From: Antrihabitans auranticaus
GTDB lineage: Bacteria > Actinomycetota > Actinomycetes > Mycobacteriales > Mycobacteriaceae
Length of the DNA: 64,000 bases
Reading direction: 5' to 3'
Assembly (NCBI RefSeq): GCF_016481275.1
Contig: NZ_JAEMNW010000001.1
Coordinates: 372,001 to 436,000, forward strand
This document shows, piece after piece, positions 35,401 through 43,031 of this stretch (its first letter is position 1; each line of letters opens with the position of its first letter). The notes beneath the pieces are model-generated. The model worked only from the letters and a program-made list of their open reading frames with translations, was not told the DNA's origin and made no database searches. A program made the position numbers and the translations under genes.

Positions 35401-36164
35401 CCTGCCACACGCGGCAACGACACGGGAGCGGCCGTGCGCCCCGCGAGGCTGAGCGGCTCCGGGAGGTCCGCCGCCTTCGCCAGCCAGTAGTCGCGATCCT
35501 TGGCGAAACGCGAGGAAGCCCGGTATTCCGCCTCGGCGTCGTTGAGCGCTGCCAGCGCTGGAATCTGCGACGTAGATGCCGACCGCCGCGTGCGGGCTGC
35601 CGCGTAGAGCTCGGCCACCCGGTTCATGAAGAGAATTGCGCCGTAACCGTCGAGCGCGATGTGGTGGATGCACGAGTACCAGTAGAAGTGGTCGTCACCC
35701 AGTTGCAGGACTGCGGCGTTGATGAGCCGGTCGGACAGCAGATCGAGAGGCTCGGAGTAGTCGGCGAGCATCCATTCTCTGGCAGCTGTCACTGGATCGG
35801 CCGCAGACCGGAAATCGATGCGCTCGATGACGTCGTTCAGCGCCGGATCGACGACCTGGTGAGGAACACCGTCGATCTCGGCGAGTCGCAACATCCCGCT
35901 GCCGACCTCGCGCGCCGCAGTCCGGCACGCCCGGTCGAGAACGTCGACATCCAACGTCCCACGGACTTCGACGTAGTTCGCAATGACGATCGGGACTTCC
36001 GGCGCAAGGTGCTGCGCAAACCAAATGCCCTGCTGCGCGATTGTCAGTGGAAACGTGTGAGTCCCGGTACTCGCATTCCTGTTGGCAGCGGCAGCCAACG
36101 ACTCTGCCGATTCCAAGTGACTCTCTCTCGCGTTCGGGGTGCAGCGTTGAGCTAAGGTTTGCAT
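7578..36164 (-). CDS. Giant eight-module nonribosomal peptide synthetase (siderophore-type)
   Basis: This is one uninterrupted frame of about 9,500 codons. The domain order is C1-A1-T1-E1, C2-A2-T2, C3-A3-T3, C4-A4-T4, C5-A5-T5, C6-A6-T6, C7-A7-T7-E7, C8-A8-T8-TE. All eight A domains have the TSGSTG core and the A10 lysine, and carriers read LGGNS, or LGGDS before each E domain. C2 and C8, which follow E domains, have the HHxxxDGWS form expected of D-accepting condensation domains. The TE has GWSLGG and a terminal His in THWE. The predicted product is an octapeptide with D residues at 1 and 7 and Ser at 2. The neighbouring N-monooxygenase and formyltransferase imply hydroxamate building blocks. 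The ATG at 36164 lies inside an iron box, so the true start is probably the TTG at 36116, which has GAGAGAG just upstream. No MbtH-like gene is in the window. Confidence 0.95.
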   Translation of the reverse strand: MQTLAQRCTPNARESHLESAESLAAAANRNASTGTHTFPLTIAQQGIWFAQHLAPEVPIVIANYVEVRGTLDVDVLDRACRTAAREVGSGMLRLAEIDGVPHQVVDPALNDVIERIDFRSAADPVTAAREWMLADYSEPLDLLSDRLINAAVLQLGDDHFYWYSCIHHIALDGYGAILFMNRVAELYAAARTRRSASTSQIPALAALNDAEAEYRASSRFAKDRDYWLAKAADLPEPLSLAGRTAAPVSLPRVAGGLLATELNAALAAAAERLDTLGTPVVVAALASFLSHMTGAEDIVLSLPVSGRTNAVLRRSGGMVSNVVPLRVRIGPASTIRDVVSAVQLELTGALRHQRYRSEDVRRDSGATGATRAFYGPAINIMNFPSDVTLGAVAGQFNVLSTGPVEDISVNIYPSVDGNSRIDFEANPTLYPAVELADHFDRFVRLLTQFVEADPDSRVFEFDVLTATERAAVAPVSGPPALRPSVLADLFAAGVSAASEAVALVCGDSTLSYRELDARSNALAAYLAQRGVRRGSFVAVSFERGIDSVVAVWGVIKSGAAFVPIDPSYPAERIRHMVADSGVVIGLTDSNHTALLPDSVDWSTPGEWASSSVPVRAQVGADDAAYVIYTSGSTGLPKGVVVTHRGLSAFAADARAELAVTTSSRVLRFSSSSFDASIFEMIVAFSAGATMVIASPDVAGGSDLTALLRDSHVTHIVSAPAILGTVDATQLVELEAVVVGGDICPPDLVDRFGPTCRFVNSYGPTESTIVITVSDALTDPQDIPIGRPIQGARIAVLDRWLRPVPPGMPGELYLGGPGLARGYHGRAELTSARFVADPFVPGARLYRTGDIVRWRRGLTGLEFQGRSDFQVQIRGMRIELGEIDAVLARHEAVDFALTVAVDDRLVAYVRRKPAAAAAAVVVDSTALLSFAGQYLPPHMVPALVVELDRVPLTPAGKVDRRALPEPDFGSAAATYRAPSTPIEQIIADAVAGVLGLDRVGIDDSFFTLGGDSIIAIQLVSRARADGVVFTPRDVFERKTVAAIAMVAETAQAAQQMRLSELPGGGVGALPLPPIATAVLERAGRPSDIDRFYQAVVLAAPGDLDLATLVGAVAAVLDRHDALRAVLGDGELVVGPVGSADARVLHAAAGVGRDRAEFRDEQIRLAVDRLDSRAGVMLTLTVLEYPDARAEILVVAHHLVVDGVSWRIILPDLAVAYTQLRSGARVALAPVETSYRRWTHALAEADLDGELEAWTGIVDGAVAQLGSRPLAATDLGSTVERVAVEVPADVTDAVLITLPEVYRGSANDGLVAALALAIAAWRGERSLLLSLEAHGRDEELIAGADVSRTVGWFTAAFPVRTDLASIDVAEALSGGAAAAIAVKAIKEQLRAVPGNGTGYGLLRQRGSLAGLPEPHIGFNYLGRLTTPAADSPDGDWLPITEVDLNTYSGADLRVGLSLDINAAVGSDGKLTATFGFPTGVLAHADVARLAALWQDALRGLALHVQRPDAGGLTPSDVSLIEVGQARIDRMENEYGHLDDVWSLAPLQSGLLFHATFAADDVDLYVGQIVLQLGGSVDAERMQRTARRLLARHAPLRASFVYDADGVAAQVIPRSVDVPFRVVEDMPAEHVAAAERSRRFDMAAPPLIRFVLVHNAGTATLVVTNHHILFDGWSMPLFVKDLLVLYTADAEIPGPAPQYRDYLAWLAKQDRGRALDEWRRVLDGVESPTLLVPHADPSGRHVPAEIEVPLSAKQSGAVTELARLTGVTPNTVVSAAWGILLSRLLSRDDVVFGSTVSGRPHELPGAAETLGLFINTVPVRLRIRAGESVADLLARAQADQVRVLGGHHVGLADIQSTVGAGATFDTLTVFESYPIDRAGLTADTDFAGMRVSGIDVADATHYPVALIATLEPQLRLHLEYAPTLLAAKEIRTLAERLARILDAMTSRPDAPVAAIDVMSEGEQDLILRRWNATDHDVPAVSLVELLDDAAGAFADTPAVTFGAQTLSYREFTSRAKSLAAYLADRGVGPDLHVAVAMRRSIDFLVAIHAVVRAGGAYVPIDPAHPAARIEYVLDSAAPVLVLSTAADAVALPGGVACVHVENIASGNGTPVRPRPGNAAYVIYTSGSTGRPKGVAVSHGAIVNRLLWMQDAYPIDSTDVVLQKTPATFDVSVWELFWPLLAGSRVVIAEHDGHRDPQYLARAVREHAVTTLHFVPSMLDVFLEHTDPGDLRSVRRIFASGEALPRATVDRAHELFDAPLHNLYGPTEAAVDVTFHPTDSTADGPVPIGAPVWNTQVYVLDAGMAPVPVAVAGELYLAGAQLARGYVGRPDLTAERFVANPFAPGRRLYRTGDLVRWSPAGELEYLGRTDFQVKLAGQRIELSEIEAVLRDADGVSGSAVVVLPPGRLVAYLTGAVDVAGLADHAAARLPQYMVPSSFVVLDEMPVGATGKLDRKALPEPDYEPATRIAPDSPSEHAIAAVFCELLELREIGVTESYFELGGNSLTAMRVVARINAELGSDLGVRDLFDAPTVRGLAALAVGADRRLPPLIAGPRPAVLPLSPAQLRMWLINRFDPASGAYNIAAALRLTGELSPELLTAAIADVVARHEVLRTLYPSTPDGPVQAIQASWQPALERRVVDRDAVAGNVFELVATGFDVTTQVPLRLALLELAPAERVLVVVVHHIAADGVSMQPLTRDIVLAYLARTSGAAPQWTPLPIQYADYALWKLDALGAEDDPSSVAGRQVEYWTRALTELPQRLAVPTDRAYPPVASQRGDVVEFEIDAATYDSVRALANSARSTPFMVLHTAFAVLLARLSGSSDITVGTPVAGRGKRELDDVVGMFVNTLVLRTQIAPGSSFTDALQEVRDVDLAAYANADVPFERLVEIVKPARSTAHHPLFQVAFSVDEPVPSVELPGLVVQPLDLAATTAKFDLALAVTAPGRDESARAQLTFATDLFDRATVETIARRFSAVLRTAVADPSSVVGDIEILDAGETTDLARRVGPPASRPQTLPQILGGGVEASRGGVAVVDGSTQLTYAELDTRSNQLARRLIELGARPETFVAVAFPRSAAVLVAVWAVAKTGAAFVPIDPGYPQERIRHMLTDSGCILGLTDVSTVAGLPDSVEWLTGESEQRRDSAPIDTASLDVRHPAYVIYTSGSTGVPKGVTVTHAGLAIYTAAARPELGTRRDSRMLRLSSASFDASVFEMVQAFSAGATLVVAPPEVIGGHELTELLRAQRITHIITAPAALATVDGSDLPDLQAVVVGGDVCPPQLVERFGGRCRFFNSYGPTETTIVVTMGSPLAPGDDVTIGRPLDGVHALVLDARMRLVPVGVVGELYVSTTGLARGYHTRPGLTAERFVANPFAGPGERLYRTGDLVAWNLAGSLNYHGRSDAQVQLRGLRIELGEIDAVLARHASVSFALTVAHNSAGDTTLVSYVVPAPDRTIDVDRLRRHAGESLPANVVPALVVVLDSVPTTPAGKVDMRALPAPVFAAAEYVAPQSEPERRLAQIFGAVLGLDTVGRNDDFFELGGNSLSATRVIGRVNDEHGVALAVRALFEAPTVAALAARVGTAEQSNRPALTSRTRSERIPLSAAQSRMWILNRYDPESVAYNIPLLLRLTGDLDTDALAAAVRDVLDRHETLRTLYPDSADGPHQVVVPTADVALDLSPRDVDDFRASIASILLAGFDVTAEVPVRGALFRTNSEYVLALVVHHISSDGASTGPLARDLALAYVARAAGAAPQWVPLAVQYADFSVWQHELLGDAADPRSLGARQADYWREHLRGIPELLALPADRQRPPVASLRGATSTFRLAPDVIDGLTELGRAHGASLFMVLHAALAVLLARQSSSADVVIGTPIAGRSEPALDDLVGMFVNTLALRTRVEPGQSFAALLASVRDTDLAAYDHADLPFERLLELLDVPRSQSHSPIFQVALSLEDQVAGRLDLPDLEIAALDVDSLPAKFDLQLTVHEGAEGLSGTWIYATDLFDPSTIDRLSVRFERLLAAVLADASVAVGDVDLLDEDEYADLSSRTGGPAAQPRTLPEILAAGAALAPDGFALVAGSVELTYRELDRRSNALARLLIARGAGPESFVAIALPRSAVAAEVVWAVAKTGAAYVPVDPSYPRERIAHMVLDSACVLGLTDAASVVTLPDSIDWLTVEELPLDGPAAPITDADRTAPLDVRHPAYVIYTSGSTGVPKGVTVSHRGLTTFTAAARPELGMSPVSRLLRLSSASFDASVFEMVQAFSAGATLVVAPPEVIGGHELTELLRAQRITHIITAPAALATVDGSDLPDLEAVVVGGDVCPPQLVERFGGRCRFFNSYGPTETTIVVTMGSPLAPGDDVTIGVPLDGVHALVLDSRLRPVPVGVPGELYIAGPGVARGYHRQPGLSAGRFVAHPSGRAGERIYRTGDVVAWTTEAEITYLGRSDAQVQLRGLRVELGEIDAALARHPDVTAALSAVRTDPVLGEQLIGYVVPVGAAIDTDAVLRAAAQALPRSLVPATVVVLDAVPLTPAGKVDRSALPTPLFARRGKFRAPETRSETVVADVFAEVLGVERAGADDSFFELGGNSLSATRVVARINDALAVDLRVRTIFDDPTVSGLARAADTAVRSDRLRLVAMPRPERIPLSPAQTRMWFLNRFDPTSSTDNLPLAIRLTGQLDADALRTALTDVVARHESLRTRYPDSSTGPHQVVESAESVAPELIPLDVDDPITHAAAFVARGFDVTVEVPLRAALLRVSPDEHVLLVVVHHIAADGSSLGPLARDVMIAYSARSQGNAPSWTDLPVQYADYSLWQRAVLGDERAPESPIAQQIAYWRAALADIPDLIDHPTDRPRPARQTYRGDEIGFAVDARLRAQLESLAAGSGASLFMVFHAAFAVLLAQLSASDDVVIGAPIAGRGEEALDDMVGMFVNTLALRTRIDRGATFAELIDRTRSADLAAFAHADLPFERLVEILDPARSNARHPLFQVALSFQNMAPTAFELPGLTVSALESPLRTAKFDLHLTVVHDATSGPGPLEATFTYATDLFDKATVDVFAERLVRVLDEVVANPLIPVGDIGITIADDLALAQAANATAVPVAVASLPELFAAQAARTPDAVALVAGSETLTYVQLASRVNRLARWLVEQGVGTETAVALHIPRSIELVVAMYAVVTAGGAYVPLDPDHPQERTRTVLESARPALVLTADDVAGLDLVAYSSAPFADADRVRPLHPGNTAYTIYTSGSTGVPKGVSVSHAAVSNQLLWKHDRYPVGATDAVLVKTAATFDLSVWEYWFALQNGARLVLADIAGHLDRVYLLDVLERESITVLHAVPSTLALLVAESDRRLPESVRHILCIGEALAPGLAARVRAQSDAVLHNLYGPTEAAVSVTAHEVSDADSTSVPIGMPAWNTRVHVLDSRLHAVPPGVVGELYLAGAQLARGYVGRSSLTAATFVADPAGTGERLYRTGDLVRRSRSGELDYVGRADFQVKVRGFRIELGDIEAALRSHPDVQDAVVVVRSDRLVGFVTGSVHGADVVTAVRGLLPSYMVPAAIEVLDRLPLNNNGKVDRSALPDPALPVRAYVAPSTAWERTAADVVADVLGLDRVGANDDFFEVGGNSLAATRVIARLNEAAGTALPVRVLFDEPTVHALAAAVEAADRLSRPTLVARPRPERIPLSPAQTRMWFLNRFDTESAAENIPVAVRLSGELDLAALQAAMADVIERHESLRTVYPETEDGPAQVILAATDAVPTLAQVSVSADDVASTIWGFARTPFDVTVEVPFRVGVFELSATEHVLALVAHHICADGVSMRPLARDVMVAYCARVSGQAPGWSPLPVQYADFALWQRAVLGSEGDPGSVASQQVAFWREALAGLPDRLDLPMDRPRPGVQSYAGGSFAFEIGAVEHRRLIEVGRAQGATLFMVVHAALAVLASKLSGTDDIAIGTPIAGRGEEALDDLVGMFVNTLVLRTQVDPAASFVDVVARGRESDLLAFAHADVPFERLVEVLDPVRSTAHHPLFQVALFFQNMAQTTFELPGLSVSPVEANTGFSQFDLQLTISDSVGDGLSATFTYAADLFDESTVRGFAERFVRVIAAVVADPMVRVGDIDVLDEAERRRILLDRNATAALVDEVDLLTAYERSVVSYPDAVAVVFGSESVSYAEFDARVNRLARVLVERGVGPESLVGLGIRRSVELVVAMYAVVRAGGAYVPLDPDHPAERIGHILDTARPVCVLSTVRDGFAAATLVLDDIDWSLYSALPMESVSVQPEQPAYVIFTSGSTGRPKGVAVSHGAIVNQLAWMRAEYGLVSSDVYLQKTATTFDVSLWGYFLPLQVGATLVVAPHDAHRDPEVIADLVAAHGVTVTDFVPSMLSVFAGQVDAGRIASLRHVFVIGEALPPQTVSAFASVSSAGLHNLYGPTEAAVSITYAPAVAGAGVVPIGVPEWNSQVFVLDGQLRPVPDGVPGELYLAGVQLARGYVARPDLTADRFVANPFGRSGARMYRSGDLVRWTADGVLEYLGRIDFQVKFRGQRIELGEIESALVAHDGVNQSAAAVVSTATGDQLVGYVVAGGDVSSTAVLAGLADRLPSYMIPAAVVVLDAFPLNTSGKLDRKALPVPEFAVREFRAPRSRSEVVVAQTFADVLGAERVGVDDDFFALGGNSLIATQLVARLGAAFDSRIPVRELFEAPTVAALAVRVAALAGQGRARLVAQERPDRIPLSLAQTRMWFLNRFDPQSAAYNIPLAIRLTGSLDVAALQAAVADVLDRHESLRTRFPEDGAGPIQLIVPADEVQLDLAPIEVAPADVLERVAEVVTRGFDVMTEVPIRGRLFQAADDFALVIVVHHIIADRISMGPLARDVMVAYASRVSGQVPAWEPLQVQYADYALWQRAALGSEDDADSVAAAQIGYWSRALGGLPELLELPLDRPRPPAASYRGANVSFEIDAETSTALDALGREHGATTFMVLHTAFAVLLARLSATADIAIGSPIAGRGERALDDLVGMFVNTLVLRTEIDTASSYRDLLAAVRTTALDAFENADIPFERLVDVLDPPRSQSHSPLFQVAFAYEHRVAEDFALPGLRIAGLGYERVVAQYDLALTVNESVAGEPLVGVFNFATDLFDEASIHTMATRLVRILRAVAADPGVAVGDIELLESSERRALAPARGMPSAPARTLEELIAHAVAANPDGAAISWLETEYTYLEVDEWSSRFARVLVEHGAAPETFVALAIPRSLDSVRSVWAVTKTGAAYLPVDPSYPADRITHMLNDSGATLGVTTAEHRPALPDSVHWLIVEDLDLGAQPPVPFATGTRLDHPAYMIYTSGSTGLPKGVVVTHGGLANLAAERRERYIVESRSRFLHTASPSFDMAVGEMVSALSGAATLVVAPTTAVAGDALGELLEHQHVTHALITPAVLATIEPGEHQQLVVLGVGGEACTPELVARWQPGRIMRNGYGPTEATDIATVADLTVGSPVTIGHPVHGFEVMVLDDRLRPVPRGVAGELYVAGPGLARGYHRRHGLTAERFVANPYGSDGSRMYRTGDVVHWTADGELLYHGRSDSQVKIRGHRIELGEIEAVLVRRAGLRHAAVLVHDTPLGHRLAAYVVAAEGRSVDVEFVRARLADSLPPQMLPDAYVVLDRLPVTVNGKLDRAALPEPSFVSATTRFRAPATSAETTLAAVFCELLGVDRVGVDDSFFALGGDSIASIQLVSRAKQRGLVLTPRDVFERKTVAALAEVATSADAVEAVVLAEFEGAGVGTFPTTPVMRLVAGRGGGLNRYAHLIALELPAGIDRSGVVATLTAVVDRHDVLRSRWVTDVEFDVAPAGSVAVDELVHRVDVAAEDLAEVALREKDAALGRLDPRAGVVLQAVWLNPDEGCGRLIVIVHHFVVDGVSWRIVVPDLISAWAQVAHGSAPMLAPVGTSFRRWAHALTAAAHAPARVAELPLWESILRASDPMLGRRPLDRSIDTASTVDSVRITVDAAVTRAILTTVPAAYRGGVNDALVGALALAVRHWRAERSIEEPTVLLQLEGHGREESAVPGADLSRTVGWFTTVFPVRIDLRDIDIESAMAGGTEAGRAIKATKEHLVALPDKGLGYGLLRYLNDDTAAALGDLTEPQISFNYLGRVSVGELPENVAELGWIPAADVDVSAAPDADMPAAAVLDINAIVTDVDGEAQLSATFAYPRGVLTSADVESLTQHWNRALASLATHVESGTAGGLTPSDVPLVAVTQRDLEGWEADYQGIGDVWPLSPLQHGLAFHSQLVGDTESDVYTTQTVIDMQGIVDATRMRSAVTALLNRHANLRTAFVPDARGELVQLVLDHVDTPWRAIENVSGRTVAQIGADELETGFNLAAPPLVRFCLVSTGPDTSSLVVTLHHVTVDGWSMPVLLQELLVLYATRGDASVLPRVPSYRSFLAWLAARDRRTAVEAWTDALADLEQPVAISADRSTGAPAGVGRLDGATGIELKESLSALGAAHGVTMNTIMSAAWSIVLARMTGRDDVVFGSTVSGRPAELDGVESMVGLFINTLPVRARLDPAEAIGAFLTRLQSQQAALLDHQYLGLADIREIAGGAADFDTLLVFESYPVDTTAIAQASSIDGMSVVGVEMAEGTHYPLSITVTEAAELNFTLKYQQAVFDDAFVTGLRDRVLRTLSQIAAGPDAAVGDIDLLDGGERDVLVPVRGPASARARTFADLIGDAVAANPRGTALRWRGVDHTYRSVDDWSNRLARVLAARGARPESFVAVALPRSLDSVRAVWSVVKSGAAFLPVDPTYPRDRIAHMLADSGAVLGITTAADRPSLPDDLEWLILDDIADLLAEQSPDSLGVDVRLGNPAYMIYTSGSTGVPKGVVVTHRGLANLAAERRVHYKMTPSSRFLHNTSPSFDMAVGEMVSALSAAGALVISPPLLDGGELATFLSAERVTHALITPTMLTSIDPAGQTQLEVLGVGGEACTPELVSRWQPGRTMLNGYGPTEATDISTVADLRSGEPVTIGGAVHGFELLVLDARLRPVPVGVPGELYVAGPGLARGYNRRLGLTAERFVANPFGSPGDRMYRTGDVVRWTGRGTGPGELEYGGRSDQQIKIRGHRVEPGEIDAAIVNHADVDHAVTVGKHTGAGETVLVSYVVARPDTTPDSDRIRAFIAEFLPRHMIPAAIVVVDTFPRTPTGKLDEKALPQPDLASRAHYRAPVTASEVAVADVFAAVLAIESVGADDNFFDLGGNSLSAMRAVAQLRARTDREVSLQWLMADPTPASIGRQLDNSAGAGADVALDIVLPIRTSGDRAPVFCIHPIVGLSWCYTGLAQYVDEDRPIYGLQTTALIGEDSPATLEDLAARYLAEIRRIQPEGPYSLLGWSLGGVIAHAIAGQLRDAGDGVDSLVLLDSLATPPQESGAVEELSASDLLAGLGLAGDLDAELGLVAADSLDDMITEIGRLVPSMSRDRIEHLLGAAQHNATLLHSHVPRRYDGDVLFFTAGAGIADSTAAADSWQPYVGRLIANHVVECTHWEICAPASMVTAGPLIGAYLGRPHAIRRLEIEG
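11475..16056 (-). other. NRPS module 7: C7 (altered active site), A7, T7, E7
   Basis: C7 reads HHIIADRIS, so the glycine of HHxxxDG is arginine. The catalytic His and Asp are kept. The A7 pocket reads DMGLGGGDIK, the same as A8. T7 is LGGDS, and E7 has [11 protein letters not shown] and SFNYLG. Residue 7 should be D-configured. Confidence 0.75.
16057..19191 (-). other. NRPS module 6: C6, A6, T6 with atypical codon use
   Basis: C6 has HHICADGVS. The A6 pocket reads DVWDFILVSK, related to A5, with an acidic residue at position 278. Codons across much of C6 (about 18100-18770) and A6 (about 16060-17840) end mostly in G or T (GTG, TTG, GGT, GAT, TAT), unlike the C-rich third positions of neighbouring modules. 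This suggests recombined DNA. The carrier is LGGNS (about residue 6646). Confidence 0.7.
19192..22287 (-). other. NRPS module 5: C5, A5, T5
   Basis: C5 has HHIAADGSS. The A5 pocket reads DLWHLILVSK, which shares the IGEAL framework with A6 but is not a code I can assign. The carrier is EVGGNS instead of ELGGNS, a conservative change next to the phosphopantetheine serine. Confidence 0.7.
22288..25401 (-). other. NRPS module 4: C4, A4, T4
   Basis: C4 has HHISSDGAS. The A4 pocket is DAFIVGSIVK, identical to A3, so positions 3 and 4 of the peptide should be the same residue. The carrier is LGGNS (about residue 4571). Confidence 0.75.
25402..28519 (-). other. NRPS module 3: C3, A3, T3
   Basis: C3 has HHIAADGVS. 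The A3 pocket reads DAFIVGSIVK, differing from A1 only at position 278 and identical to A4. Its core region is a near copy of the A4 core at DNA level (26194-26585 versus 23077-23468). The carrier is LGGNS. The substrate is not assigned; the pocket is mostly small and hydrophobic. Confidence 0.75.
28520..31577 (-). other. NRPS module 2: C2, A2 (Ser), T2
   Basis: C2 carries [10 protein letters not shown] and [10 protein letters not shown], the form found after epimerisation domains. The A2 pocket reads DVWHFSLVDK, the classic serine code as in EntF, so serine activation is a confident prediction. The carrier motif is LGGNS (about residue 2497). Confidence 0.85.
31578..36116 (-). other. NRPS module 1: EntF-like C, A1, T1, E1
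   Basis: The C1 active site is HHIALDGYG (about residue 166). C1 resembles the EntF starter domain, including an RHQRYxxExxxRDSG block and a TGPVxD block, so it probably takes an acyl or aryl group from a separate carrier. My reading of the A1 pocket (GrsA positions 235, 236, 239, 278, 299, 301, 322, 330, 331 plus K) is DAFVVGSIVK, for which I know no firm substrate. T1 ends LGGDS, and E1 carries [11 protein letters not shown] and the GFNYLG motif. The first residue should be D-configured. Confidence 0.8.
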
Positions 36165-36171
36165 AACCTAT
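36153..36171. promoter_or_regulatory. Putative IdeR/DtxR iron box between the NRPS and formyltransferase genes
   Basis: TAAGGTTTGCATAACCTAT matches 14 of 19 positions of the IdeR consensus and keeps both AGGTT and AACCT half-sites. It sits between the divergent NRPS and formyltransferase genes, so one site could repress both under iron-replete conditions. It overlaps the upstream-most ATG of the NRPS frame. Confidence 0.7.
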
Positions 36172-36272
36172 CCGAGTCGGTCAAGCTGGATTCGGACATC
36201 CGATCGACACTCGCGAATCGAATCGCCGACCGGCCGATGCGTCGCAACAAACCGTAGAAAAGGTCAGAATCA

Positions 36273-37214
36273 ATGCGTGTAGCGACATTCGGCTACCAAA
36301 CTTGGGGGCATCGGACCCTGCAAGCGCTTCTCGATTCCAGTCACGAAGTTGTGCTCGCCGTCACACATCCGACGAGCGACCACGCATACGAAACCATCTG
36401 GTCGGACTCGGTGGAAGACCTCGCGCGCAGTAACGGAATCCCAGTTCACCTGGCGAAACGGCCCGACGCCGAACTGATCGCAGCTGTGGAGAATGCCGCC
36501 CCGGACATCATCGTGGCAAACAACTGGCGAACCTGGCTACCGCGCGAACTGTACGACTGGCCCAAGCACGGCACCCTCAATCTCCACGACTCGATGCTGC
36601 CGAAGTTCACCGGCTTCTCCCCTGTCATCTGGGCGGTCATCAGCGGGGAATCCGAGGTAGGCCTGACCGCACACCGCATGGACGAAGGTCTCGACACCGG
36701 CGATGTGCTGCTGCAGCGCGCACACCCGATCGGTCCGCACGACACGGGTACCGATCTCGTGAAGGCGACGATCGACCTGATTCCCGAGGTGCTGGTCGAG
36801 TCGCTCGACCTCATCGAGGCCGGCACTGCCACATGGACGCCGCAGAATCTCGCCGACCGGACGTTCTTCCACAAGCGCGCCGAGATCGACAGCCTCATCA
36901 ACTGGAATTGGCCCGCCGAAGACATCGAACGCTTCGTTCGCGCACTGTCGGACCCCTATCCGAACGCGTACACGTTCTACCGCGGCCAGCGTCTGCGAAT
37001 TCTCGAAGCGTCGGTCTCGCAGTGCCGCTACGGCGGCACCCCTGGCCGCGTCTTCATTCGCGAAGGCAAGGGCATGGTCATCGTCGCGGGCAGCGACGCC
37101 TACCTCGGTCAGCGCCGTGGACTCGTCATCGAACGACTGCGAACTGACGATGGCGTCGAGCACACGGCCGACGAGTTCTTCCCGCACGGCGGCGGATACC
37201 TCACGAACGATTAA
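36273..37214 (+). CDS. FxbA-type formyltransferase for N-hydroxyornithine
   Basis: This is a 313-residue member of the methionyl-tRNA formyltransferase fold. It transfers a formyl group from 10-formyl-tetrahydrofolate, here most likely to N5-hydroxyornithine. The N-terminal catalytic domain has the NxH pair (N103, H105 in LNLHDSMLP) and the Asp of LDTGD (about 140-144). The C-terminal domain is shorter than in housekeeping Fmt and has an FHKRAEIDSLINW stretch typical of the FxbA/CchA/Rft siderophore enzymes. It is divergent from the NRPS gene across a 110-bp region with an iron box. The ATG at 36273 has only a weak AAAGG upstream. tRNA formylation is unlikely given the context. Confidence 0.9.
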   Translation: MRVATFGYQTWGHRTLQALLDSSHEVVLAVTHPTSDHAYETIWSDSVEDLARSNGIPVHLAKRPDAELIAAVENAAPDIIVANNWRTWLPRELYDWPKHGTLNLHDSMLPKFTGFSPVIWAVISGESEVGLTAHRMDEGLDTGDVLLQRAHPIGPHDTGTDLVKATIDLIPEVLVESLDLIEAGTATWTPQNLADRTFFHKRAEIDSLINWNWPAEDIERFVRALSDPYPNAYTFYRGQRLRILEASVSQCRYGGTPGRVFIREGKGMVIVAGSDAYLGQRRGLVIERLRTDDGVEHTADEFFPHGGGYLTND

Positions 37215-37354
37215 GTATTGACCCGCTCGCGCACGCGGTCTGGTTCATCATCGGAACCCTCTACGGCATCAAGGACGGTCGAGAACGCCCGCAACCCGGT
37301 CCGGTGATCCACTCCCCCAACGACATACAGAAAACTCCGCCACGATGCAGTGCA
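37148..37354 (+). other. Coding-like remnant after the formyltransferase gene
   Basis: A stop-free frame from 37148 to a stop at about 37352-37354 overlaps the end of the formyltransferase gene. Downstream of it the frame reads DPLAHAVWFIIGTLYGIKDG, a plausible membrane segment with a basic follower. There is no ATG, GTG or TTG start in the frame, so it is not a complete gene. It may be the tail of a decayed small membrane protein or chance. Confidence 0.25.
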
Positions 37355-37365
37355 TCGTGACGGAG
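37335..37365 (-). terminator. Intrinsic terminator between convergent genes
   Basis: CTCCG-C-CACGATGC, loop AGT, then GCATCGTG-A-CGGAG form a 13-bp stem with one mismatch. On the minus strand the stem is followed by TTTT, a good intrinsic terminator for the small secreted-protein gene ending at 37381. It can also stop leftover plus-strand transcripts from the formyltransferase gene. Confidence 0.8.
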
Positions 37366-37380
37366 AATTCGTAATTCCGA

Positions 37381-37701
37381 TCAGGAGCCGAAGCTGCCGG
37401 TGTTCAAGCCACCGAGCGGGCCCGCACCGAGCGGTCCGTTGTTGTAGTTGTTGTTGTTATTGCCTTCGAAGAAATCCAGGATGCCCGGGGGCCGCTGGAA
37501 GAAATCGAAGAGCGGGTTGCCGCCCCGGTCGTACTCGTTGTAGCACTCGCCCCGCCAGTCGCGGTCGCAGTATCTGTCCGCGTTGTTGATGCCTGGAATC
37601 GATTCCGCTGACGCAGGTGCGGCAACCATCGTCATAGGGGCCACAACGAGTGCCCCCGCGATCGCAGCCTTCGCTAGAAGTGTGCCGTAGTTCTTGATCA
37701 T
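37381..37701 (-). CDS. Small secreted Asn/Gly-rich hypothetical protein
   Basis: This 106-residue precursor has a lysine-containing N-terminus, a hydrophobic core (AAIAGALVVAPMTMVAAP) and an ASA-E cleavage site, so the mature protein is about 70 residues. The mature part has two Cys residues in CDRDWRGEC, an FFQRPPGILDFF segment, and a low-complexity NNNNNYNNG and GPLG-rich tail. I do not recognise the family; short proteins of this style are common in Rhodococcus. It is monocistronic, with its own terminator and an AT-rich upstream region. Confidence 0.7.
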   Translation of the reverse strand: MIKNYGTLLAKAAIAGALVVAPMTMVAAPASAESIPGINNADRYCDRDWRGECYNEYDRGGNPLFDFFQRPPGILDFFEGNNNNNYNNGPLGAGPLGGLNTGSFGS

Positions 37702-37871
37702 CCTCGGGCCCTTACTTGTGGAGAGTTTGTATGACGCAATGGGTCTGGCCGCCCGCGAGAGCCATAGACTCTCACCGATATCTATTAAACGCCTTGATCA
37801 TCGATCATGTGGAAAGCTTCGCTAAATAAATGATCTGATGTGACGGGTGGGGCGTTACACACCCGCCGCAA

Positions 37872-38888
37872 TTACTTCGTCCACGCCAGCAATTCGTCGA
37901 CTGTCCAGGTGTTGATCACTCGATCCGGGTCCACGCCGTGCGCTTGTGCGCGCTCGCACCCGTAGCCCTGCCAGTCGAGTTGCCCCGGCGCATGAGCGTC
38001 GGTGTCGATCGAGAACATGCACCCGGTTTCCAGTGCCATGTCGATCAGCCGACCCGGTGGATCGCGCCGCTCCGGACGGCTGTTGATTTCGACTGCGGTT
38101 CCGAAGCGCCTGCACGCCTCGAATACGACCTCGGCGTTGAACTTCGACTCGGGCCGCGTGCCCCGACCGCCCTCGACGAGCCGACCGGTGCAGTGGCCGA
38201 GAACGTCCACGTGTGGATTCGCGATCGCGTAGACCATCCGGCGGGTCATCGTTTCGGAGTCCGCGCGCAGATTGGAATGCACGCTCGCGACCACGATGTC
38301 GAGCTCGGCAAGCAGGTCCTCGTCCTGGTCGAGACCGCCGTTGTCGAGGATGTCGACCTCGATCCCGGTCAGGATACGAAAGGGAGCCAACTCGGCGTTC
38401 AGCTCCGCGATGACGTCGAGCTGGTGGCGCAGCCGCTCCGAGCTCAACCCGTTGGCAACCGTCAGCCGCGGCGAATGATCGGTCAGTGCGCAGTACTCAT
38501 GTCCGAGAGCTGCTGCCCGGCGCATCATTTCGTCGATCGGGCTCCCACCGTCGGACCAGTCCGAGTGCGTGTGCAGATCGCCGCGAAGCGCAGCGCGCAA
38601 TTCGCGTCCACCGGCACCGATATCGGCAGCTTCCGACTTCAACTCGGCGAGGTACGCGGGTTCCTCGCCTGCAGCGGCTTGCGCGATGACCGCACCGGTC
38701 TTCGGGCCGACACCCGGCAGATTCGTCCAACTGTTCGCCTTCGCATGCAGCGCACGCTGGCTGTCGGTGAGGCCTTCGACGATCTCCGCCGCGCGCCGAT
38801 ACGCCTTGACTCGATGCGTTTCGGCACGGGAACGTTCAAGCCAGTATGCGATCTCTCGCAAGGCCTCGACCGGATCCATGCGATACAT
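37872..38888 (-). CDS. PHP-domain phosphoesterase with helix-hairpin-helix N-terminus (PolX-like, no polymerase core)
   Basis: This is a 338-residue protein. Residues 1-95 form a PolX-like helical region with a helix-hairpin-helix (LPGVGPKTGAVIAQ). The rest is a PHP metallophosphoesterase with the full ligand set: GDLHTHSDWSDG, ALTDHSP, GIEVDI, SVHSN, GHCTGR, EINSRP and DTDAH. Bacterial PolX has this PHP domain after a family X polymerase domain, but the polymerase palm is missing here. Such stand-alone proteins are annotated as putative hydrolases or histidinol-phosphatase-like; DNA end processing is plausible but unproven. MDPVEAL, three codons in, is an alternative start. Confidence 0.85.
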   Translation of the reverse strand: MYRMDPVEALREIAYWLERSRAETHRVKAYRRAAEIVEGLTDSQRALHAKANSWTNLPGVGPKTGAVIAQAAAGEEPAYLAELKSEAADIGAGGRELRAALRGDLHTHSDWSDGGSPIDEMMRRAAALGHEYCALTDHSPRLTVANGLSSERLRHQLDVIAELNAELAPFRILTGIEVDILDNGGLDQDEDLLAELDIVVASVHSNLRADSETMTRRMVYAIANPHVDVLGHCTGRLVEGGRGTRPESKFNAEVVFEACRRFGTAVEINSRPERRDPPGRLIDMALETGCMFSIDTDAHAPGQLDWQGYGCERAQAHGVDPDRVINTWTVDELLAWTK

Positions 38889-38926
38889 ACTGTCCGATCG
38901 TCCGAACGCGTGCGACGAGTGGTCGG

Positions 38927-39505
38927 CTACGAGCGGCTGTACTTGACGAATGCGACGCCGTCGTCGAAGACACGGCTCGACGCGACATGGAAGTTGCGGG
39001 GCGTATCGACGCTCGCTCCCTGCCCGAACAGAGGCCTGCCGCCACCCAGGACGACCGGGTACAGCTTCAGGAAGATCTGATCCACCTCGGGAAGGAGATG
39101 GCGCGCGAGCTCACCGCCGCCGCACAACCAAATGCCCAGGCCGCGTTCCTTTTTGAGTTCGCGAACCTTGCCGATCGGATCCTGCGAAATCAGCTCGATC
39201 GCCGGATCGGGGCTCTCCGGAAGAGTCGTCGAGACAACGTACTGGCGCAGGTGCGTGTAGGGACTCGCAGTGCCGGTGCGGACGCCGAAGTCGTGAGTCT
39301 TACGGCCCATCAGCACAGTGTCGAACGTGTCGTTGCCGCCTTCCAGGCCCCTGGCTTCACGAACTTTGGTCGGCAACGTCTCGGGATACTGCGCGGTGAT
39401 CGCCGGACCGTGGTCACCTCCGACCGGAAAGAAATCGACCGAGCCGTCGTCAGCGGCGATGAACCCGTCGATCGTCGACGCGACGTAGTAGGTGAGCTTG
39501 CGCAT
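38927..39505 (-). CDS. Dihydrofolate reductase/RibD C-terminal-like protein
   Basis: This 192-residue protein begins MRKLTYYVASTIDGFIA and has DTVLMGRKTHDFG, IWLCGGGELARHLL and LKLYPVVLGGGRPLF, the usual signature of the RibD_C/DHFR-like reductase family that binds NAD(P)H. These small proteins are widespread in actinobacteria and their substrate is normally unknown; they are distinct from FolA. It lies 38 bp upstream of the PHP gene on the same strand, possibly co-transcribed. Confidence 0.85.
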   Translation of the reverse strand: MRKLTYYVASTIDGFIAADDGSVDFFPVGGDHGPAITAQYPETLPTKVREARGLEGGNDTFDTVLMGRKTHDFGVRTGTASPYTHLRQYVVSTTLPESPDPAIELISQDPIGKVRELKKERGLGIWLCGGGELARHLLPEVDQIFLKLYPVVLGGGRPLFGQGASVDTPRNFHVASSRVFDDGVAFVKYSRS

Positions 39506-39575
39506 CGGTCCTCCTGGGGTCGGGCTCGGGTTCGACGTTAGCGCGAAAACGCGCCAGCGACGAGAGTTTTCGGTG

Positions 39576-40439
39576 CTATCGAGTGCCCCTCGGCCGAGGC
39601 TGGCAAACCGGGCACGAATACGAGGAGCGATTCATGAATTTCTCCCGCCGAATCGCGGTACCGCACCGTCGGCACGGCTCGTCTTCGCGGCCGTAAGCAT
39701 CGAGGGAGCGCGAGAAGTACCCAGACTGACCGTTCACGTTCACATACAGCGAATCGAACGAGGTGCCGCCCTGTGCGAGCGCCTCACCCATCACGGCGTG
39801 CGCCGAATTCAGCAGGGTTCGCAGTTGCGGCCGAGTGAGCCGGTCAGTCGGGCGATTGCCGTGCAGCTTTGCCCGCCAGAGCGCTTCGTCGGCGTAGATG
39901 TTGCCGACGCCGGACACGATCGTCTGGTCCAGTAACGCGCGTTTGATCTCGGTGTGCTTGCCCCGCAGTACATTCACAGTCGCTTCGGCGTCGAACAGCG
40001 GGTCGAGCGGATCGCGCGCGATGTGCGCGACGGGCTCGGGCACCAGGGTGCCGTCGATCTCGACAATCGGGGCGATCGCCCAACCACCGAAGGTGCGCTG
40101 GTCGACGAATCGCAACTCGTAGCCGTTGTCCAGGACGGCGACGACACGAGCGTGCTTCTCCCGCGGAACGTCCGGGGCCTGCACGAGCATCTGGCCGCTC
40201 ATACCCAGATGGACGACAAGGGCTTCACCGGCAGGCGCGAGCGTGAGCCACAGAAACTTGCCTCGGCGCAGCGCCGAGTCGATGCGCTGCCCGGTGATTC
40301 GGCCGACAAGATCCGCTGCGCCCTCGAAATGCCGCCGGACCGAACGAGGGTGCAGAACCTCCGTGGACTCGACCCTCGCGCCGACCACGTGCTTTTCCAG
40401 GCCGCGCCGAACAACCTCCACCTCGGGAAGCTCAGGCAT
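39576..40439 (-). CDS. mutM: Formamidopyrimidine-DNA glycosylase
   Basis: This 287-residue base-excision repair glycosylase removes 8-oxoguanine and formamidopyrimidines and cuts the abasic site. It begins MPELPEVE, giving the catalytic P2/E3 after methionine removal. It has the [12 protein letters not shown] helix-two-turn-helix and a C-terminal zinc finger with two CxxC pairs (CRRCG and CPVCQ). It is 9 bp downstream of rnc, as in the M. tuberculosis order fpg-rnc-DUF177. Confidence 0.95.
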   Translation of the reverse strand: MPELPEVEVVRRGLEKHVVGARVESTEVLHPRSVRRHFEGAADLVGRITGQRIDSALRRGKFLWLTLAPAGEALVVHLGMSGQMLVQAPDVPREKHARVVAVLDNGYELRFVDQRTFGGWAIAPIVEIDGTLVPEPVAHIARDPLDPLFDAEATVNVLRGKHTEIKRALLDQTIVSGVGNIYADEALWRAKLHGNRPTDRLTRPQLRTLLNSAHAVMGEALAQGGTSFDSLYVNVNGQSGYFSRSLDAYGREDEPCRRCGTAIRREKFMNRSSYSCPVCQPRPRGTR

Positions 40440-40448
40440 ACAGGCCCG

Positions 40449-41213
40449 CTACGTCTTGTCGGGCGACAGCGTCGCCCACGCCGCACTCGCGGCCTTCTGT
40501 TCGGCTTCTTTTTTCGACCGGCCGGTGCCGGTGCCGAGCGGATCGCCGGCGACGACGACGGTCGCCGTGAACTCTTTGTCGTGATCGGGGCCGGTCGAGG
40601 TGATTTCGTACGACGGGGTGCCGATGCCCTTTTCCGCCGTCAGCTCTTGCAGGCTCGTCTTCCAGTCGAGGCCCGCGCCCATCTTGGGAGCGCGCTCGAG
40701 GAGGTCGGCGAAGAGCCGGCTGACCACGCCTCTGGCGGTGTCGATGCCGTGTTCGAGGTGGACCGCGCCAAGCAGCGATTCCATGCCGTCGGCAAGGATG
40801 CTCGGCTTGTCACGGCCACCGGTCTGCTCCTCGCCCTTACCGAGCAGGATGTGTGCGCCGAGGCCGCCGGCACCGAGCCCACGTGCGACCTCCGCAAGTG
40901 CGTGCATGTTGACCACGCTCGCACGAAGCTTTGCCAGTTCGCCTTCGGACTTTTCCGGATGCGCAAGGTACAGCTGTTCGGTGATGCTCAGACCGAGCAC
41001 GGAATCCCCGAGGAACTCCAGGCGCTCGTTGGTCGGAAGCCCACCGTTCTCGTACGCGTACGAACGATGTGTGAGCGCAAGCGTGAGTAGCGCTGGGCCG
41101 AGTGCTACGCCCAGCGCTTCGAGCAGATCTTCGTGATTTCCGGCGCCCACAAGGGCGTTGTCCGGCACCGACTCGACTGTATTCAGTCCACTATCGCTTT
41201 TATCGCTCGTCAC
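40449..41213 (-). CDS. rnc: Ribonuclease III
   Basis: This 254-residue double-strand-specific RNase processes rRNA precursors and structured mRNAs. The catalytic domain contains the signature [13 protein letters not shown]. The C-terminal double-stranded-RNA-binding domain (about 178-250) ends [16 protein letters not shown]. The first about 25 residues are an extension before the conserved fold. It lies between rpmF and mutM in a compact minus-strand run. Confidence 0.95.
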   Translation of the reverse strand: MTSDKSDSGLNTVESVPDNALVGAGNHEDLLEALGVALGPALLTLALTHRSYAYENGGLPTNERLEFLGDSVLGLSITEQLYLAHPEKSEGELAKLRASVVNMHALAEVARGLGAGGLGAHILLGKGEEQTGGRDKPSILADGMESLLGAVHLEHGIDTARGVVSRLFADLLERAPKMGAGLDWKTSLQELTAEKGIGTPSYEITSTGPDHDKEFTATVVVAGDPLGTGTGRSKKEAEQKAASAAWATLSPDKT

Positions 41214-41234
41214 AAGTGTTCTCAGCGCCGCGAG

Positions 41235-41417
41235 TTAGACGGCTGCAGTAACCTGGCGGCCCTTGTACGTGCCGCAATTCGGGCATGCGGTGTGCGGAAG
41301 CGTCTTCTCGCCACATCCACGGTTCGGGCAGGTGATCAGGGTAGGCACAGTGGTCTTCCACTGGCTACGTCGCGACCTGGTGTTGGAACGCGACATTCTC
41401 CGCTTGGGAACGGCCAC
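41235..41417 (-). CDS. rpmF: 50S ribosomal protein L32
   Basis: This 60-residue protein begins [20 protein letters not shown], the invariant L32 N-terminus. It has a zinc-ribbon with Cys residues in CPNRGCG and CPNCG and is therefore the Cys-containing zinc-binding form. It lies 2 bp downstream of the DUF177 gene, the usual bacterial pairing. Confidence 0.96.
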   Translation of the reverse strand: MAVPKRRMSRSNTRSRRSQWKTTVPTLITCPNRGCGEKTLPHTACPNCGTYKGRQVTAAV

Positions 41418-41419
41418 GA

Positions 41420-42079
41420 CTACTTCTCCTCGGCTACTTGGTCAATACGTTCATTGCTGGCGGATCCTGCTGCACTTAGTTTGGCTGCGAGCCCAGCCCA
41501 GCGAGGGTCCAGTATCTCATGACTGTGCTCGGATCCGGCAATCGCCAGGCGAACGCCGCATTCGGCGCACAGTCCAAGACAATCGGGCGAACATACGGGC
41601 TGCAAAGGCAACCCGAGCCCGACTGCATCGATCACTACGGGTTCCAGGTCGATGAAGTCATCGACGACCCGATACATCTCGTCTTCTTCGGTGGTCTGGT
41701 CGGTCGCACTGTCCGGGTACGCGAACAACTCCATCACCTGCAGGTCGAGCACGTCGTCGAACGGCTCGAGACACCGTCCGCATTCACCGACGACGTCGGC
41801 GTGGATCGTCGCATTGACGAGCACGCCCTCCGAGACTGCTTCGAGCCGAATTGCCATCTCGACGGTGCTACCGACCTCGATACCGATCAGGTCGAGCCCG
41901 ATCCGCGACTCCAGCGGGATGGACCGAGCGAGCTCCCGCATCGTGCCTGGACGGCGTCCGAGCGTGCGCGTATCCAACACGAACCCGGCGTCGGTCAATC
42001 GACGGTTCGGTCGGCTGGTACGGGGTGACACGGCAGGACTCCATCTTGTTTTTTCGAGCGAACGGGAATGGGCAACCAC
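41420..42079 (-). CDS. DUF177 (YceD-like) protein
   Basis: This is a 219-residue homologue of YceD/Rv2926c. Conserved features are LGRRPGTM near the start, GECGRCLEP, the acidic [18 protein letters not shown] segment and the Cys-rich [14 protein letters not shown]. Proteins of this family are encoded next to rpmF and are linked to 23S rRNA or ribosome assembly in other organisms. The start is uncertain; the conserved part begins around residue 30. Confidence 0.88.
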   Translation of the reverse strand: MVAHSRSLEKTRWSPAVSPRTSRPNRRLTDAGFVLDTRTLGRRPGTMRELARSIPLESRIGLDLIGIEVGSTVEMAIRLEAVSEGVLVNATIHADVVGECGRCLEPFDDVLDLQVMELFAYPDSATDQTTEEDEMYRVVDDFIDLEPVVIDAVGLGLPLQPVCSPDCLGLCAECGVRLAIAGSEHSHEILDPRWAGLAAKLSAAGSASNERIDQVAEEK

Positions 42080-42136
42080 TCCACGATACGGGAACCTTGG
42101 CCAGCCCCAAAATTGCGACGCCGAATACGGCTCGAG

Positions 42137-42910
42137 TCAGCGGCGCGGACGGGCCGGCTGGTAATCCGAGTTGTAGTCGGGAATGCCGGTCCCCGTGCGC
42201 AGCTGCTGGCGGCCGCGGCCGACCGAACGCACAGTCGAGGTCAGGAACTCTTCGAATTCGGCGAGCTTCGTGTCGACGTAGAGGTCGCAATCGGCGCGCA
42301 GTCGATCCGACTCGGCGTGCGCGGCGTCGATGACACGAGCCGACTCGGCGTGTGCGGCCTGCACGACCTCGGTTTGCGAGATCAAGCGATCCTGCTCGGC
42401 TTTGCCTTCGCTGACGGACAGGTCGTAGGACGCCTGACCGGCCTCGATCATGCGATCGGCCTCACCGCGGGCGCGGGTGGTCAGCGAGTCGTACTCACGC
42501 TTGCCGCTGCTGACCGTCTGATCGGCCTGAGCTCGCGCGTCCGCGACCAACTGGTCGGCGTGCGAGCGCGCCTCTGCAACCATGCGATCCGCCTGCGCCT
42601 TGGCGTCGGCGAGCAGCCGGTCCGCCTCGTCACGCGAGGTCTCGATGGTGTTGATCGCTTCGGCGTTCGCGCTGGATACCGTTTTCTCCGCGGACGTCCG
42701 CGCGTCGTTGACGAGCTTGTCGCGGTGATCGAGTACGTCCTGCGCGTCGTCGAGTTCACCCGGCAGGGCTTCACGCACGTCGTCGAGCAGGTCGAGCACA
42801 TCTCCACGCGGCACCACACAACTGCGCGTCGGTGGAATTCCGCGTGCTTCCTCGACGATCGCGACCAACTCGTCGAGCGCCTCGAATACCCGGTACACAG
42901 CAATCCCCAA
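42137..42910 (-). CDS. sepIVA: SepIVA-type DivIVA-domain septation protein
   Basis: This 257-residue coiled-coil protein has an N-terminal YRVFEALDELVAIVEEAR segment, a DivIVA-like region, and then a long heptad-rich Ala/Asp/Arg stretch (about residues 65-215) built from repeated ADxxxxxARxxAD units. Its place upstream of the DUF177 gene matches M. tuberculosis Rv2927c, the SepIVA protein needed for septum formation. The identification rests on composition and gene order. The C-terminus is basic. Confidence 0.82.
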   Translation of the reverse strand: MGIAVYRVFEALDELVAIVEEARGIPPTRSCVVPRGDVLDLLDDVREALPGELDDAQDVLDHRDKLVNDARTSAEKTVSSANAEAINTIETSRDEADRLLADAKAQADRMVAEARSHADQLVADARAQADQTVSSGKREYDSLTTRARGEADRMIEAGQASYDLSVSEGKAEQDRLISQTEVVQAAHAESARVIDAAHAESDRLRADCDLYVDTKLAEFEEFLTSTVRSVGRGRQQLRTGTGIPDYNSDYQPARPRR

Positions 42911-43031
42911 TCCTGGTGAAACCCCGATCGCAACAACTCGTCGACCCGCGTCAGCGCGGGACCACGTACGAGTTCAGTGTGCCCGCCGAGACCGCGGTGC
43001 GCGGGTTCCGCGCGCGGTGTGTCGGCGTTTG

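Noticed and set aside
36129-36164. ATG at 36164 as the NRPS start
   Set aside because: It lies within the IdeR-like operator and has no ribosome binding site, so a TTG further in is preferred, though not proven.
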